This document shows, one piece after another, positions 6,403 to 6,567 of a stretch of DNA of 6,567 nt; position 1 is the first letter of the stretch, and the number at the start of each line of letters is the position of its first letter. Made by a program: the position numbers and the translations under genes. The stretch comes from Thiolapillus brandeum (GTDB lineage: Bacteria; Pseudomonadota; Gammaproteobacteria; Chromatiales; Chromatiaceae), in assembly GCA_011051425.1 (NCBI GenBank), contig DRLF01000120.1:1-6567 (forward strand), written 5' to 3'. The notes beneath the pieces are model-generated. The model saw only the letters and a program-made list of their open reading frames with translations. It ran no database searches and was not told the DNA's origin.

Positions 6403-6567
6403 ATGGATCAGAAAACACGACTGCTGTTCGTCTACAATGCCGATTCCGGCGCGTTCAATACCCTCGCGGACATGGGACACAAACTTTTTTCGCCGCAAAC
6501 CTATTCCTGTTCGTTGTGCACCTTAACCCATGGAATTTTCAGGGAAAAGTCGCAATGGCGCGAGTTC
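6403..6567 (+). CDS. N-terminus of a conserved-looking CxxC protein of unknown function (3' end beyond the window)
   Basis: From the ATG at 6403 the frame stays open for 55 codons to the right edge. The start MDQKTRLLFVYNADSGAFNT and the following HKLFSPQTYSCSLCTLTHG (26-44) resemble a small uncharacterised bacterial family I remember only from unannotated proteins; I cannot name it. C36-x2-C39 is the visible candidate metal-binding or redox site. No signal peptide is seen, so it is likely cytoplasmic. A weak AGG (6390-6392) lies 10 nt upstream of the ATG. The gene is divergent from the ArsR-rhodanese operon across a 110-bp spacer, so the two may share control. Confidence 0.65.
   Translation, partial: MDQKTRLLFVYNADSGAFNTLADMGHKLFSPQTYSCSLCTLTHGIFREKSQWREF

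Overview
The window looks like a chromosomal segment of a gammaproteobacterium. The evidence is a FleQ-type flagellar regulator, a YbeL-like DUF1451 zinc-ribbon protein and sigma70-like promoter elements. An ArsR-rhodanese/TlpA cluster would suit a sulfur-metabolising, possibly autotrophic lineage, but that is inference and no taxon can be fixed from the sequence. No tRNA, rRNA, insertion sequence, CRISPR array or phage gene was seen.

Layout. (1) Positions 1-1063, minus strand: most of fleQ, cut by the left edge within or just after the AAA+ domain. (2) Positions 1064-1428: an AT-rich gap with no convincing gene. It holds the fleQ leader, a Fur-box-like site over a TATAAT, and a hairpin behind the next gene. 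(3) Positions 1429-1950, minus strand: a DUF1451 zinc-ribbon protein. (4) A 99-bp divergent spacer with a small dyad. (5) Positions 2050-4447, plus strand: two overlapping genes, an AMP-phosphorylase/thymidine-phosphorylase-family enzyme and a short archaeal-like PRPP synthetase. (6) Positions 4448-4530: a convergent spacer with a weak hairpin. (7) Positions 6292-4531, minus strand: a tight three-gene operon encoding an ArsR-rhodanese fusion regulator, a secreted protein of unknown function with two cysteines, and a TlpA/ResA-like periplasmic thioredoxin. (8) Positions 6403-6567, plus strand: the start of a CxxC protein of unknown function, divergent from the operon.

How the genes may work together. 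The phosphorylase and PRPP synthetase are translationally coupled. Both handle C1-activated ribose phosphates, which suggests a nucleotide-salvage module. The right-hand operon combines a probable persulfide- or thiol-responsive regulator with exported thiol chemistry. The divergent CxxC protein shares its control region. FleQ and the DUF1451 gene point the same way but are 365 bp apart, and fleQ probably has its own leader.

The most interesting items are the phosphorylase-PRPP synthetase pair, the ArsR-rhodanese/secreted protein/TlpA operon, and the Fur-like promoter far upstream of fleQ.
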